From: Nannocystis punicea
GTDB lineage: Bacteria > Myxococcota_A > Polyangia > Nannocystales > Nannocystaceae
DNA length: 64,000 nt
Assembly: GCF_026965555.1 (NCBI RefSeq)
Contig: NZ_CP114040.1
Span: 3,348,001 to 3,412,000, forward strand
Direction: 5' to 3'
The notes beneath the pieces were generated by a model, which had not been told where the DNA came from, ran no database searches, and saw nothing but the letters and a program-made list of their open reading frames with translations. This document shows, one piece after another, positions 1 through 8,860 of this stretch (its first letter is position 1; every line of letters begins with the position of its first letter). The position numbers and the translations under genes are program-made.

Positions 1-2
1 GC

Positions 3-956
3 GAGGGGACCGCGGGCGCTCTGGTGATCGCGGAGGGGGCGACGACGCCGGCTCCCTACGCGATCGCCGACGCCTCCGGGGCGTTCACGCTGTTCAACGT
101 GCCGGCCGGCGCGGTGACGATCCGCAGCTACCGTCAGGGCCTCGAGGTGGAACCAGTGGCGATCACCGTGGGCACGAGCGACCTCGCAGACGTCGCGCCG
201 GCGGTGATCACGACCGACCCGGCGATGCTGGCGACGGTGACGGGCGGCCTCAACATCGTCGACTCCGGGGCGGGCTCGGTGACGAGCGTGGTGCTGGTGC
301 CGTCGAGCGTCTACAACGCGCCGCTCGAGCGCGGGCCGGTGCCGCTCGGCCTGCGCGACCCGCCGCCGCCGGCCGCGCCCGATGTGTCCGGGTCGTTCTC
401 GCTGACGGGGGTGCCGAGCGGGACGTACAAGGTGCTGGTGGCGTTCGAGAACGACTTCCTGGTGCGCGACCCGGACGAGGGGATCGCGGGCACGCAGGTG
501 CAGGAGATCGTGGTCGAGCGCGGGCAGGCGACGGCGGTGCCCGAGAGCTTCAAGGTGACGGGGGCGCTCGAGATCGTCGGGCCCGGCAAGGACAGCCCCG
601 AGGCGGTCGAGGCGACGCCGACGTTCACGTGGATCGACGACTCGAGCGAGGAGGGTTACGACCTGGTGGTGTTCGACGCGCTCGGCAACCTGACGTGGGA
701 GGCCGAGGTGCCGGCCGGGAACGGCGGCGAGGTGTCGTTCGCCTACGCCGGGCCGGAGCTGCTGCGGGGCATGATCTACCAGTTCCGGGTGACGTCGTGG
801 CGCATGGTCCAGGACCAGCGCCGCAACATCTCGCGCACCGAGGACCTGCGCGGGGTGTTCACCTACGGCGAGGGCCCGCAGATCGAGGAGTGCGAGATCC
901 CCGAGCCCGGTGAGACCGCGGGCGCGGCGAGCAGCAGCTCGAGCGACGGCGAGTGA
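3..956 (+). CDS. Secreted protein with carboxypeptidase-regulatory-like beta domains (5' end missing)
   Basis: The reading frame is open from the left edge of the window, so the N-terminus lies outside; the first internal start is a GTG at position 24. The visible part resembles repeated carboxypeptidase-regulatory-like (transthyretin-fold) domains: phrases of the type SGAFTLFNVPAG and SGSFSLTGVPSG mark two such units. A later region (TPTFTWIDDSSEEGYDLVVFD) looks like a fibronectin-type or Ig-like fold, and the protein ends in a Ser-rich, acidic tail. No catalytic motif is visible. Such modules usually belong to exported or outer-membrane proteins, so a cell-surface role is inferred, not shown. 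It converges with the propeller lipoprotein gene on the other strand. Confidence 0.7.
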   Translation, partial: EGTAGALVIAEGATTPAPYAIADASGAFTLFNVPAGAVTIRSYRQGLEVEPVAITVGTSDLADVAPAVITTDPAMLATVTGGLNIVDSGAGSVTSVVLVPSSVYNAPLERGPVPLGLRDPPPPAAPDVSGSFSLTGVPSGTYKVLVAFENDFLVRDPDEGIAGTQVQEIVVERGQATAVPESFKVTGALEIVGPGKDSPEAVEATPTFTWIDDSSEEGYDLVVFDALGNLTWEAEVPAGNGGEVSFAYAGPELLRGMIYQFRVTSWRMVQDQRRNISRTEDLRGVFTYGEGPQIEECEIPEPGETAGAASSSSSDGE

Positions 957-987
957 GCCGGCACGGGACTCGACAATGACCGTTTGG

Positions 988-1021
988 ACATGCCCTGCAG
1001 GGCATGTCCGAACATGCATGT
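988..1021. repeat. 14-bp phased palindromic element, three cores
   Basis: Cores ACATGC (988), GCATGT (1002) and GCATGT (1016) are exactly 14 bp apart. Positions 986-1009 form a perfect 24-bp palindrome. It lies between two convergent genes, and the last base is the first base of the downstream minus-strand stop codon. Confidence 0.85.
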
Positions 1022-2412
1022 CACCCGGGCGGGAAGACGACGTTGCTGAGGCCCCAGCCGGTCATGTCGCTGTAGGTGTAGGGGCCGACGAGGCCGTCGT
1101 ACGACAGGTACTGGTCGGTGACCGTGTCGACGCGGAAGGCGCTCTGGGCCATGTCGACGACCCACACGTAGCCGTAGAAGTCGACGCTGACGCCCTTGAC
1201 GCTGCCGGAGGGGAGGGTGATCGACTTGCCGACGGCGAGCGTCTCGCTGTCGATCTCGCGCAGGCCGGGCAGGTTGAAGTCGGCGATCCACATGCGACCC
1301 ATGGCGTCCTGCTGGATGCCGTAGCCGAGCACGGGGAAGGTCGCCCACTGTTGGGTCTCGGGGTCGAAGCGCACGCTCTCCTGGCAGAAGGAGCCGATCC
1401 ACGGCCGGCCCTTGCCGTCGACGGTGAAGCCGTAGGGGCAGATGCCGGGCGGGACGACGAACTTCTCGTACGTCAAGGTGACGCCGTCGACGTGCACGAG
1501 GTGGCTGGGGACGACGTCGTAGATGACGAACCAGAAGTCGCCGTCCTGGTTGACTGCGCCGCCGTAGGCGCCGAAGTAGCCGATCGGGACATCGGGCATG
1601 GCGAGGGTCTCCTCGACCGCGCCGGTGTCGCCGTTGACGCGGTTGACGACGAGGCTGTCGGCGACGCTGTTCTGCCCGCCGGCGGTCCACACCTTCTGGT
1701 TCTTGTAGGTGCACGAGCCCTGGTCGAGCTCGCCCGAGGTCCACGCGACCGGCCGCTGGGTGGAGTAGCCGAACGGGGTGTACCAGGCGATGCACTCCTC
1801 GACGCCCCAGGGGAGGAAGTTGGCGTCGGTCGACGTCTGGATGCCCGGCATGCCGTTGCTCTCCTGGCAGTCCTCGGGATCGGCGTAGACCTTGGTGAGG
1901 CCGCCGAGGCGGTTGGCGACGGCGACGTCGCCCGAGAGGTTGACGGAGGTGCGCGACGGGCTGCCGGCAGAGTCGGGTCGCACGATGTAGCGGCCCATCT
2001 CCTGCAGCGTCTGGGTGTCGATCTTGCTGATCGTGCCCTGGGCGCTGTTGGCGATCCAAATGTAGGAGAAGTCGGCCATGCCGCCGCCGCCTCCGCCGCC
2101 GCAACCCTCGCCCGCGTCGGGCTGGATGCCGAGGTCGAACTTGGGGCCGCTGTCGCTGGCGCTGCTGTCGGTGACGCTGACGGCGCCCGTGCTGGTGCTG
2201 GTGCTCGTGGTGCCGGTCTGACCGCCGCTGTCGTCGGTGGTGGCGGCGGTGGTCGTCGGCGCCTGGGTGGTGGTCGGCGACGCGGTGGTCGTGGGCGGCG
2301 GCGCGGTGGTGATGGTGGTGGTCGCGCTGGCGCTGTCCTGGGTGGAGTTGTCACCGCACGCGAGATGCACCGACGAGACGAACAGCGCGAGACACAAGCC
2401 AGGCTTCGACAT
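1021..2412 (-). CDS. Beta-propeller (streptogramin-lyase-like) lipoprotein
   Basis: The 463-residue product starts with a lipoprotein signal peptide whose lipobox cysteine is C19 (VHLAC). It continues with a long Thr/Ser/Pro linker (about residues 25-90), a poly-Gly stretch and then a repetitive domain. Recurrent blade-like segments (YIWIANSAQGTISKID, PWIGSFCQESVRFDP, MWIADFNLPGLREID, YVWVVDMAQSAFRVD) are typical of six-bladed Vgb/NHL-type propellers. I infer an outer-membrane-anchored binding or lyase-like protein; no catalytic residue can be assigned. The start was chosen because it gives the signal peptide and because a TACCGT hexamer ends 6 nt upstream. A much longer upstream extension is open in this frame but looks like noise. 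Confidence 0.8.
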   Translation of the reverse strand: MSKPGLCLALFVSSVHLACGDNSTQDSASATTTITTAPPPTTTASPTTTQAPTTTAATTDDSGGQTGTTSTSTSTGAVSVTDSSASDSGPKFDLGIQPDAGEGCGGGGGGGMADFSYIWIANSAQGTISKIDTQTLQEMGRYIVRPDSAGSPSRTSVNLSGDVAVANRLGGLTKVYADPEDCQESNGMPGIQTSTDANFLPWGVEECIAWYTPFGYSTQRPVAWTSGELDQGSCTYKNQKVWTAGGQNSVADSLVVNRVNGDTGAVEETLAMPDVPIGYFGAYGGAVNQDGDFWFVIYDVVPSHLVHVDGVTLTYEKFVVPPGICPYGFTVDGKGRPWIGSFCQESVRFDPETQQWATFPVLGYGIQQDAMGRMWIADFNLPGLREIDSETLAVGKSITLPSGSVKGVSVDFYGYVWVVDMAQSAFRVDTVTDQYLSYDGLVGPYTYSDMTGWGLSNVVFPPG

Positions 2413-2418
2413 CGCTCG

Positions 2419-2424
2419 ACGGTA
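2419..2424 (-). promoter_or_regulatory. -10-like box of a probable leaderless transcript
   Basis: TACCGT on the minus strand ends 6 nt before the ATG at 2412. The same spacing and the same CGAGCG-ATG junction occur at the lipoprotein start at 59047. No Shine-Dalgarno sequence is present. Confidence 0.45.
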
Positions 2425-2468
2425 CACCCCGGCGGCGGCGCGGCCAAGTCTGGTGCAGGCGAGCCGGC

Positions 2469-2645
2469 TCAGCGCGGCAGTTGGTCGCCGGCGATGAGGC
2501 CGGCCAGGAGCATCAGCGCGAACACGCCGAGGAAGATGTAGAAGAGCACCTGCGCGACGTCGGTGGCGGCGTTGGAGAGGCCGCTGAAGCCGAACACGGC
2601 GGCGATGACGGAGATGATGAGAAACACGAGAGCCCAGCGCAGCAT
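2469..2645 (-). CDS. DUF1328 small membrane protein
   Basis: A 58-residue protein beginning MLRWALVFLIISVIAAVFGF, which matches the DUF1328/YtjA family of short proteins with two transmembrane helices (about residues 4-24 and 30-52). The family has no established function and is often induced by stress. The start at MLRWAL is fixed by a strong AGGAGG Shine-Dalgarno sequence about 9 nt upstream and by family alignment; longer starts add residues foreign to the family. The 250 bp upstream, up to the P450 gene, hold nothing else I can support. Confidence 0.85.
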   Translation of the reverse strand: MLRWALVFLIISVIAAVFGFSGLSNAATDVAQVLFYIFLGVFALMLLAGLIAGDQLPR

Positions 2646-2899
2646 GCGACGGTCCTCCTTCTCGCCTCGATACCCGAAGATGTGGACATCGCCAGGCATC
2701 GGGGCGACAGCGAGGACGGAGGACGCGGGAGGCCGGGGCGGTGGACGCGGGCGACGAGGCGAACGACGGCGGTCCGCGGCCGGCGCCAGAACGCCCGTAA
2801 ACTGGCGAATTCGGCCGAGTCCGCCGGTTCGTGCGTTCGCGCCGGCGGCGGGGACGTTCGGTCCTCGTTGCCGTCGGCACGCCCGCCGGGCAGCATGCG

Positions 2900-4264
2900 G
2901 TGGTGACGACTCCTACCGTGTCCGCGCCGCCTCGTCTGCCGCCGGGTCGCTCCGGTCTGCCGTTCGTGGGCGAGTGGTTCCAGATCCTGTTCAACCCGCG
3001 CTTCGGCGCCGAGCGGCGGGCGGAATTCGGGCCGGTGTCGCGCACGCGCTTGTTCAATCGCGACATGGCGCTCCTGGCCGGGCCGGAGAACAACCTGCTG
3101 CTGTTCCGCGGCGAGCACAAATTCGTCGAGGCGACCTGGCCGGCGAGCACGCTCAAGCTGCTGGGGCCGAACACGCTGTCGACGCAGGAGGGCGAGCTGC
3201 ACCTGCGGCGGCGGCGGCTCCTGGCGCAGGCGTTCCGGCCGAAGGCGCTGCTCGGCTACCTGCCGCTGATGGAGTCGCGGATCGCAGCCGCGCTCGATCG
3301 CTGGCTCGAACGCGGCGAGCTGGCGCTGTACCCGGAGATCCGCGCGCTGACGTTCGAGATCGCGGCGGCGCTGATGATGGGGGCGCGCGAGCGGACCGAC
3401 CCGGCGCTGGTCCACGACTTCGAGACGTTCGCGGCCGGGCTGTTCACGATCCCCGCCGACCTGCCGCTCACCGCGTTCGGCCGGGCCAAGCGGGCCCGCC
3501 GGCGCCTGATCGCGCACCTGCACGCGGCCATCGACGCCCGCCTCCGCAGCGGCAAGGCCGGCGAGGACGTGCTCGGGCTGCTGCTCGCCGCCCGCGACGA
3601 GGACGGCTCGGCGCTCGGCCGCGAGGAGCTGGCCGAGCAGATGCTTGTGCTGCTGTTCGCCGGCCACGAGACGCTGACCTCGGGCCTGACCAACTTCTGC
3701 ATGCTGATGGCGCAGCACCCCGAGGCCTACGCCCGCGTGTGCGCCGAGGTCGAGCGGGTCACGCCGCGCGGGCCGCTGACGGTCGAGGCGCTGGGCCGCC
3801 TGGCCGACACCGAGCGCGCGCTGGCCGAGACGCTGCGGCTGCAGCCGCCGGTGGCGGCGGCGTTCCGCAAGTGCACCCGCACCTTCGAGGTCGCCGGCTT
3901 CACGGTGCCGGCGGGCTGGCTGACCGGCTACCGGATCCGCGACACCCACCGCGACGGGGCCCTGTTCGAAGAGCCAGGTCGCTTCGACCCTGACCGTTTC
4001 GCAGTGTTCGAAGAGACATGTCCTCACGGTCGGGTCCACGCCCACGCCCACGAGGGCCGCTACCTGCCGTTCGGCGGGGGGGCGCGGATCTGCCTCGGGA
4101 TGGAGTTCGCGCGCCTGGAGATGCGGGCGTTCGCGGCCCTGCTGGCGCGCCGCTGCGCGCTGACGCTGGCCCCCGACCAGGATCTGACGATGAAGCAGGT
4201 GCCGGTGCCGCGCCCGCGCTCGGGGCTGGTGACGCGGCTGTCGCCGCGCGGGCCGGCCCGCTGA
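2900..4264 (+). CDS. Cytochrome P450
   Basis: A haem-thiolate monooxygenase of normal P450 length (about 454 residues). Visible landmarks, numbered from the GTG at 2903, are the I-helix AGHET (near 253-257), the K-helix ETLR (E309, R312) and the Cys-ligand loop FGGGARICLG with the haem cysteine near residue 397. The early motif LPPGRSGLPFVGEW is the usual Pro-rich hinge. General resemblance is to the CYP120/CYP26-like branch that oxidises terpenoids or retinoids, but the substrate cannot be read from the sequence. Adjacent GTG codons at 2900 and 2903 both fit as starts and no Shine-Dalgarno is visible. No redox partner gene is adjacent. A repeat array at 3960-4021 crosses the FDPDRF segment and raises local A/T-ending codons. 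Confidence 0.9.
   Translation: MVTTPTVSAPPRLPPGRSGLPFVGEWFQILFNPRFGAERRAEFGPVSRTRLFNRDMALLAGPENNLLLFRGEHKFVEATWPASTLKLLGPNTLSTQEGELHLRRRRLLAQAFRPKALLGYLPLMESRIAAALDRWLERGELALYPEIRALTFEIAAALMMGARERTDPALVHDFETFAAGLFTIPADLPLTAFGRAKRARRRLIAHLHAAIDARLRSGKAGEDVLGLLLAARDEDGSALGREELAEQMLVLLFAGHETLTSGLTNFCMLMAQHPEAYARVCAEVERVTPRGPLTVEALGRLADTERALAETLRLQPPVAAAFRKCTRTFEVAGFTVPAGWLTGYRIRDTHRDGALFEEPGRFDPDRFAVFEETCPHGRVHAHAHEGRYLPFGGGARICLGMEFARLEMRAFAALLARRCALTLAPDQDLTMKQVPVPRPRSGLVTRLSPRGPAR
3960..4021. repeat. 14-bp phased array inside the P450 gene
   Basis: Cores CCCTGT (3960), CCAGGT (3974), CCCTGA (3988), CAGTGT (4002) and ACATGT (4016) lie in 14-bp register; the spacer TCGAAGAG occurs twice. The codons here (cct, cgt, gca, gaa, aca, tgt, ggt) differ from the G/C-ending codons of the rest of the gene. 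Confidence 0.65.
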
Positions 4265-4330
4265 GTCGGAGCGGCCTGCGCCGGCGCCTCGCGCCGCCGA
4301 CCCCGGGGCAGAGCGGCGCGGCCGTTTGGA

Positions 4331-4350
4331 AGCTGTCCGGAGGGACATGA
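4331..4350. repeat. 14-bp palindromic element, two cores
   Basis: AGCTGT (4331), spacer CCGGAGGG, ACATGA (4345), between the convergent P450 and permease genes. Confidence 0.75.
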
Positions 4351-4374
4351 GGGGCGCGGGCCTCGCCGCGCCCC
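4351..4374. terminator. GC hairpin between convergent genes
   Basis: Perfect 9-bp arms GGGGCGCGG and CCGCGCCCC with a 6-nt loop lie directly after the repeat element and 9 bp before the end of the permease-peptidase gene. There is no T tract, so termination is only inferred from position. Confidence 0.4.
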
Positions 4375-4382
4375 GCTGCGTG

Positions 4383-7300
4383 TCACACGCCCATGCGGTT
4401 GTCCTTGGGGGCGCGGTCGATGAGCTTGTTGTAGGGGTCGATGCCGACGCGCGCGGGCGGCTCGTCGACGAGGACCTCGATCTCGGTCTCGCCGTCCTTG
4501 AGCTTGCGCCGCTCGAAGAACAGCGGCTTGCCGAGGTCGAGGTCCTGCGGGCCGGGGACGCCGAACACGGCGACGTCGATGTAGTCGGCCACGGGCACCT
4601 CGGTCTCGTCGCCGAGCTCCGAGGCGCGCAGCTTGCGGGCGGAGACGGTGAAGCGGACCCTGTACTTGTCGCCGTCGGGCGCGGCCTCGGCCGAGACGAC
4701 CTTGTTGTCGTAGAGGGTGATCGTCTCGAACATGTCCTCGAGGACGTACTGGTACTCGGCCGGGGTGACCTCCTTGAGGATGGCCATGAGCTCCCGGGAG
4801 GTGGTGAACGGGGGGTTCTGGAACCCGACCTGCTTGATGTAGCGGGCCAGGGCGGCGTTCAGGACGTCCTCGCCGATGTAGTCGGCCAGCGCGTACCACA
4901 CCAGCGAGCCCTTCTGGTAGTGGATGTACTGCTGGTTCTCGTTGCGCATCAGCGGCAGCTCTTTCTTCTTCTCGTTGCTGCGGCCGCCGAGGTAGCCCTT
5001 GAGCTCGTAGGCGAGGAACTTGTGCATCTTCTCCTCGCCGTACTCCTGCTTCAGGACCATCAGCGCCGAGTACTGCGACAGCGACTCGGACAGCATGGTC
5101 GCGCCCTGGACGTTGGCGCCGATGACCTGGTGGGCCCACCACTGGTGGGCGACCTCGTGGGCGGTGACGTAGAACGGGTAGTCGATGTCCTCGGGGTCGC
5201 CGGGGCGGACGCGGGCGATGAAGCCGATCGCCTCGGAGTACGGGATGGTGTTGGGGAACGACTGGGCGAAGCTGGCGTAGCGCGGGAACTCGAGGATCCG
5301 GACCTGGCGGTGCTGGTACGGGCTGAAGTTGGCGGTGAAGTACGCGAGCGACTTCTTGATCGCGTCGATCATCCGGTCGAGGTTGTACTCGTGGCCGGGG
5401 TGGTAGTAGACCTCGATGTCGACGTCGTTCCACTTGTCGCGGCGGACCTGGTAGCGCGCCGACAGGAACGAGTAGAAGTTGAGGATCTTGCTGTCCATCG
5501 CGTAGGCGAAGCAGCGCCGGCCGTCCTCGGTCCACTCCTTCTGCAGGTAGCCGGGGGCGATGGCGATCTGGTCGGGGTCGGTGCACACAGTGCCGCGGAA
5601 GTCGATCCAGTCGGAGTCGTTGGCGATGTACGTGTTGGCCCGCGCGGCCTCGTCGTCGAGCGAGGGCATGCGCTCGCGCTCGGGCAGGCCGTGCTCCTTG
5701 CGGTCGTCGTCGTTGTCGAGCTCGAGGCCCCGGTTGTAGCCGATGCTCGGCGCGATGCCGTCGCTCGACACGAAGCTGCCGTTCTCGACGATGGCGGTGT
5801 CGCGGCCGCCGTTGCCGAAGCCCTCCCGCTGGTCGGCGAGGTCGAAGTGCAGCGTCAGCTCGGCGCCGGGCGCGAGCGGCTCGGCCAGGCGGTGGATCAT
5901 GTAGCGCAGCCGCTTGTCGTCGTGCTCGACCTCGGAGGGGCGGTCGAAGCGGAGCTCGCGGATCGTCAGCTCGTCGCGCAGGGTCACGTGGACGGCCGGA
6001 ATGGCCACACCTGACTTGTTGGCCAGGCGCAGGGTGCCCTTGAAGGTGCCCTGGCCGCGCGCCGGATCGAGGTCGACGCGGACGTCGGCGGCGACGATCC
6101 GCGGCTGCGGCAGGTGCTCGTACTGCTTGTACTCGCGCTCGTAGACGGCCCGCAGCTCCTCCTCGTCGTCCCTGTCGCGGAAGCGGTTGAGGCCGTGGGT
6201 GTTGTGGCGGATGAACGCGAACAGGCCGATGAACACCGCCAGGAGCCCGCCGGTGGCCGCGAGCCAGCGCGGGGTGATGCGCGCGCGGGCCAGCCGCAGG
6301 CGCGCGCGGGCGCCGTGGACCTGACCGCGGACCAGGAACAGCCGCGCGACCGCCAGCAGCAGGCCGGCGAAGGCGAAGTAATAGGCCATGAACCACATCC
6401 AGGCGCCGAGGCTCGGGCCGTAGCGGTTCATGTCGGAGTAGACCGGGTCGGGGAACTGGCTGTAGCGGAACAGGTTGTCGTGCACGCCCCAATAGCTGAG
6501 GACGAGCGTCATCACGTAGTAGGCGATGATGAGGCCGTTGGCGACGAGCTTCTGGTTGGTGACGACGTGGATGAAGAAGGCGAGCAGGGTGAGGAGGACG
6601 ATGCCGGGGAAGGCGATGCCGTAGACGTAGCCGAGGTAGACGTCGAGCTCGAAGTGGCTGTAGCCCTTGCCGGCCTGGACGAGGATGCCCGCGAGGATCA
6701 GCGCGCCGCACAGGGTCGCCTCGACCGCCACGAGCGCGCCGACCTTGCTGGCGAACACCAGCGGGCTGCGCGTCGGGGTGGCGTCGACCAATTGATCGCA
6801 CTTGAGGCCGCGCTCGCGCCACACCAGCTCGCCGGCGTACAGCGCGGAGATGATGACGAAGAACAGCCCGGAGCCGACGATGACCTCGACCATCGCGTAG
6901 GTCACCGGGTAGACGGTGGTGCCGTAGAGGAGGTCGGCGTAGAAGGCGTTGACGACCGTCATCTGCACGGCGATGGCGCCGAGCGCCAGGAAGGCGCGGT
7001 CGCGGACGATGCTGCGGTAGTGCAGCCCCATCAGCGCGACCACCCGCGCGAGCTCGGCGCGCGGGCCGGCGATCGGGGTGACGCGCGGCAGCTCGGCCGG
7101 GGCCCGCACCGCCGGGAGGTCGACCTCGACCCTGGCGGCCTTGCCGGGCCTCCGCGCGCGCGTGAACGCCTCCATGCGGAACATGCGATACGCGACCAGC
7201 AGGATGACGACGCCGAGGCCGATCCACAGCAGGCGGTTCAGCAGCAGCACGCCGTCCATCGGCAGGAGCGTGCTGTTCTTCTCGGCGACGGTCCAGAAGC

Positions 7301-7967
7301 GGTTGACGAGGTTGGTGGCGTTGAAGCCGAACGGGTCGAGCAGGGCGGCCAGCTGCTCCTGCTCGATGTCGCTGATGATGTTGTTGGCGATCGAGTAGCC
7401 GATGAAGAGGACGACGCCCTGGATGTAGACGGCGACGAAGCTGCGGGTCAACACGCCGACGGCGAAGAACAGGGCGCTGGCGAACAGGCCGGTCGGGACG
7501 ACGTAGACGAAGACCGGCCAGAGATAGGTGCCGGGCGGGACGGGGCCGATCTTGTCGGCGTCGAGCCAGGGCATGTGCGCGCCGAGCCACAGGCCGAGCG
7601 CGCTGCTGGCGAGCACCAGCACCGTGACGAGGTAGGCGCCGAGGAAGCGGCCGAACACGAAGGCCGGCTTGCGCAGGCGCGTGGTGAACAGCAGCTCGTG
7701 GGTCTTGTACTCGAAGTCGCGCAGCACCGCGGTGCCGGCGATCGCCGAGGTGAAGATCGTGCCGATCAAGGTGAACACCATGACGGCGGTGCTCACCAGC
7801 CACGGGGCGTTGTTCAACACCTTGCCGCCGGCGCCGCCGAAGCGGACGACCTCGGTGGTCATGGCGAGGAAGCCGAACAGCGCCATAGCGAACGCGAACA
7901 CGTAGGTGACCGGCCGCCGCAGGTGGTAGCGCACCTCGAAGCCGGCGAAGGAGAGGAGCTGGTTCAT
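4383..7967 (-). CDS. ABC-2 type permease fused to M1 family aminopeptidase
   Basis: A 1194-residue membrane protein. The first half holds two blocks of hydrophobic helices of ABC-2 permease type, starting MNQLLSFAGFEVRYHLRRPVTYV, with a further set around residues 320-590. The C-terminal third is an M1 metallopeptidase with the zinc motif HEVAH (H937, E938, H941) and the third ligand in LSESL 18 residues later. The protein would pair with the ATPase encoded immediately upstream, with which it overlaps by 4 bp (ATGA). Fusions of ABC-2 permease and M1 peptidase are known in Bacteroidota and Myxococcota; the transported or cleaved substrate is unknown. The GAMEN exopeptidase motif is not obvious. 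Confidence 0.88.
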   Translation of the reverse strand: MNQLLSFAGFEVRYHLRRPVTYVFAFAMALFGFLAMTTEVVRFGGAGGKVLNNAPWLVSTAVMVFTLIGTIFTSAIAGTAVLRDFEYKTHELLFTTRLRKPAFVFGRFLGAYLVTVLVLASSALGLWLGAHMPWLDADKIGPVPPGTYLWPVFVYVVPTGLFASALFFAVGVLTRSFVAVYIQGVVLFIGYSIANNIISDIEQEQLAALLDPFGFNATNLVNRFWTVAEKNSTLLPMDGVLLLNRLLWIGLGVVILLVAYRMFRMEAFTRARRPGKAARVEVDLPAVRAPAELPRVTPIAGPRAELARVVALMGLHYRSIVRDRAFLALGAIAVQMTVVNAFYADLLYGTTVYPVTYAMVEVIVGSGLFFVIISALYAGELVWRERGLKCDQLVDATPTRSPLVFASKVGALVAVEATLCGALILAGILVQAGKGYSHFELDVYLGYVYGIAFPGIVLLTLLAFFIHVVTNQKLVANGLIIAYYVMTLVLSYWGVHDNLFRYSQFPDPVYSDMNRYGPSLGAWMWFMAYYFAFAGLLLAVARLFLVRGQVHGARARLRLARARITPRWLAATGGLLAVFIGLFAFIRHNTHGLNRFRDRDDEEELRAVYEREYKQYEHLPQPRIVAADVRVDLDPARGQGTFKGTLRLANKSGVAIPAVHVTLRDELTIRELRFDRPSEVEHDDKRLRYMIHRLAEPLAPGAELTLHFDLADQREGFGNGGRDTAIVENGSFVSSDGIAPSIGYNRGLELDNDDDRKEHGLPERERMPSLDDEAARANTYIANDSDWIDFRGTVCTDPDQIAIAPGYLQKEWTEDGRRCFAYAMDSKILNFYSFLSARYQVRRDKWNDVDIEVYYHPGHEYNLDRMIDAIKKSLAYFTANFSPYQHRQVRILEFPRYASFAQSFPNTIPYSEAIGFIARVRPGDPEDIDYPFYVTAHEVAHQWWAHQVIGANVQGATMLSESLSQYSALMVLKQEYGEEKMHKFLAYELKGYLGGRSNEKKKELPLMRNENQQYIHYQKGSLVWYALADYIGEDVLNAALARYIKQVGFQNPPFTTSRELMAILKEVTPAEYQYVLEDMFETITLYDNKVVSAEAAPDGDKYRVRFTVSARKLRASELGDETEVPVADYIDVAVFGVPGPQDLDLGKPLFFERRKLKDGETEIEVLVDEPPARVGIDPYNKLIDRAPKDNRMGV
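6009..6028. repeat. Degenerate 14-bp element in the permease-peptidase gene
   Basis: ACCTGA (6009), spacer CTTGTTGG, CCAGGC (6023). It coincides with codons tca, ggt and att, uncommon in this gene. Confidence 0.45.
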
Positions 7968-8860
7968 GCCGCCTCCGAGGCCGCGCCCTGGGCCGCGCCG
8001 GTGATGTGATAGAAGTAGACGTCCTCGAGGTCGGGCTCGACGGCCTGGAACTCGGGCCCCGGCGAGCCGTCGTGGAACACGTGGATGACCGGCTGCCCGG
8101 TGACGAGCCGGGTCGAGATGACGCGGAGCTTCCGCTGCATGTCCTCGAGCTCGGCCCGGGCCACGACGCGGCGCCAGATCTTGCCGCGCAGGCCGTCGAT
8201 GACGGCCGCCGGCTCACCGCTGAACTTGACCTCGCCGGCGGCGATGATGGCGAACTCGCGGCACAGCTCGCGCACGTCCTCGACGATGTGCGTGCTCAGG
8301 ATGACGACCACGTCCTCGCCGATGTCGGCCAACAGGTTCAGGAAGCGGTGGCGCTCGGTCGGGTCGAGGCCCGCGGTCGGCTCGTCGACGATGACGAGCT
8401 GCGGCCGCCCGAGCAGGGCGATGGCGATCCCGAGCCGCTGCTTCATGCCGCCCGAGAAGCCGCCGACGGCGTTCTTGCGCGCGGCGGTGAGGTTGGTCTG
8501 CTCGAGCAGCGCGGCGACCTGGGCCTTGCGCTGCTTGGCGTCGACGATGCCCTTGAGGACCGCGAAGTGATCGAGGATCGCCTCGGCGCTGAGGTTGGGG
8601 TAGAGCCCGAACTCCTGCGGGAGGTAGCCGAGCACGCCGCGCAGGCGATCTTTCTGCGTCAGGACGTCGATGTCGCCGAAGCGCACGCTGCCGCCGTCGG
8701 GATCTTGCAAGGTCGCAATCGTGCGCATGAGCGTCGACTTGCCCGCGCCGTTCGGCCCGAGCAGCCCGAACATGCCGGCACCGATCGTGAGGTCGACTCC
8801 GCGCAGGGCACGGACACCATTGGGATAGGTCTTCGAGAGATTGCGGATCTGGAGCTGCAT
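7964..8860 (-). CDS. ABC transporter ATP-binding protein
   Basis: A 298-residue ABC ATPase that should energise the permease-peptidase encoded next. Motifs are Walker A GPNGAGKST (residues 35-43), the Q-loop region LPQEFGLYP, signature FSGGMKQR, Walker B LVIVDEPTAGLDP and the switch histidine in STH. Arrangement and length match DrrA/CcmA-type ATPases of ABC-2 exporters. The start MQLQIRNLSKTYPNG was chosen over upstream codons because ABC domains begin this way. The first 20 codons contain several A/T-ending codons. The two genes form a translationally coupled unit. Confidence 0.93.
   Translation of the reverse strand: MQLQIRNLSKTYPNGVRALRGVDLTIGAGMFGLLGPNGAGKSTLMRTIATLQDPDGGSVRFGDIDVLTQKDRLRGVLGYLPQEFGLYPNLSAEAILDHFAVLKGIVDAKQRKAQVAALLEQTNLTAARKNAVGGFSGGMKQRLGIAIALLGRPQLVIVDEPTAGLDPTERHRFLNLLADIGEDVVVILSTHIVEDVRELCREFAIIAAGEVKFSGEPAAVIDGLRGKIWRRVVARAELEDMQRKLRVISTRLVTGQPVIHVFHDGSPGPEFQAVEPDLEDVYFYHITGAAQGAASEAA

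Noticed and set aside
986..1009. Interpreting each palindromic element as a rho-independent terminator
   Set aside because: No T tract follows, several copies lie inside genes, and multi-core arrays are not needed for termination. Some may still contribute at 3' ends.
2900..4264. P450 as part of a biosynthetic gene cluster
   Set aside because: Neighbours are a DUF1328 peptide and an ABC/peptidase operon; there is no synthase, redox partner or tailoring gene nearby.
2513..4348. Very long open frames opposite and overlapping real genes (also 4060-8217, 12604-15309, 20295-22865, 31924-35094, 35176-38550)
   Set aside because: They are Arg/Pro/Ala/His-rich shadows produced by GC-rich codon bias and carry no family motifs; true genes lie in other frames or in the C-terminal part only.
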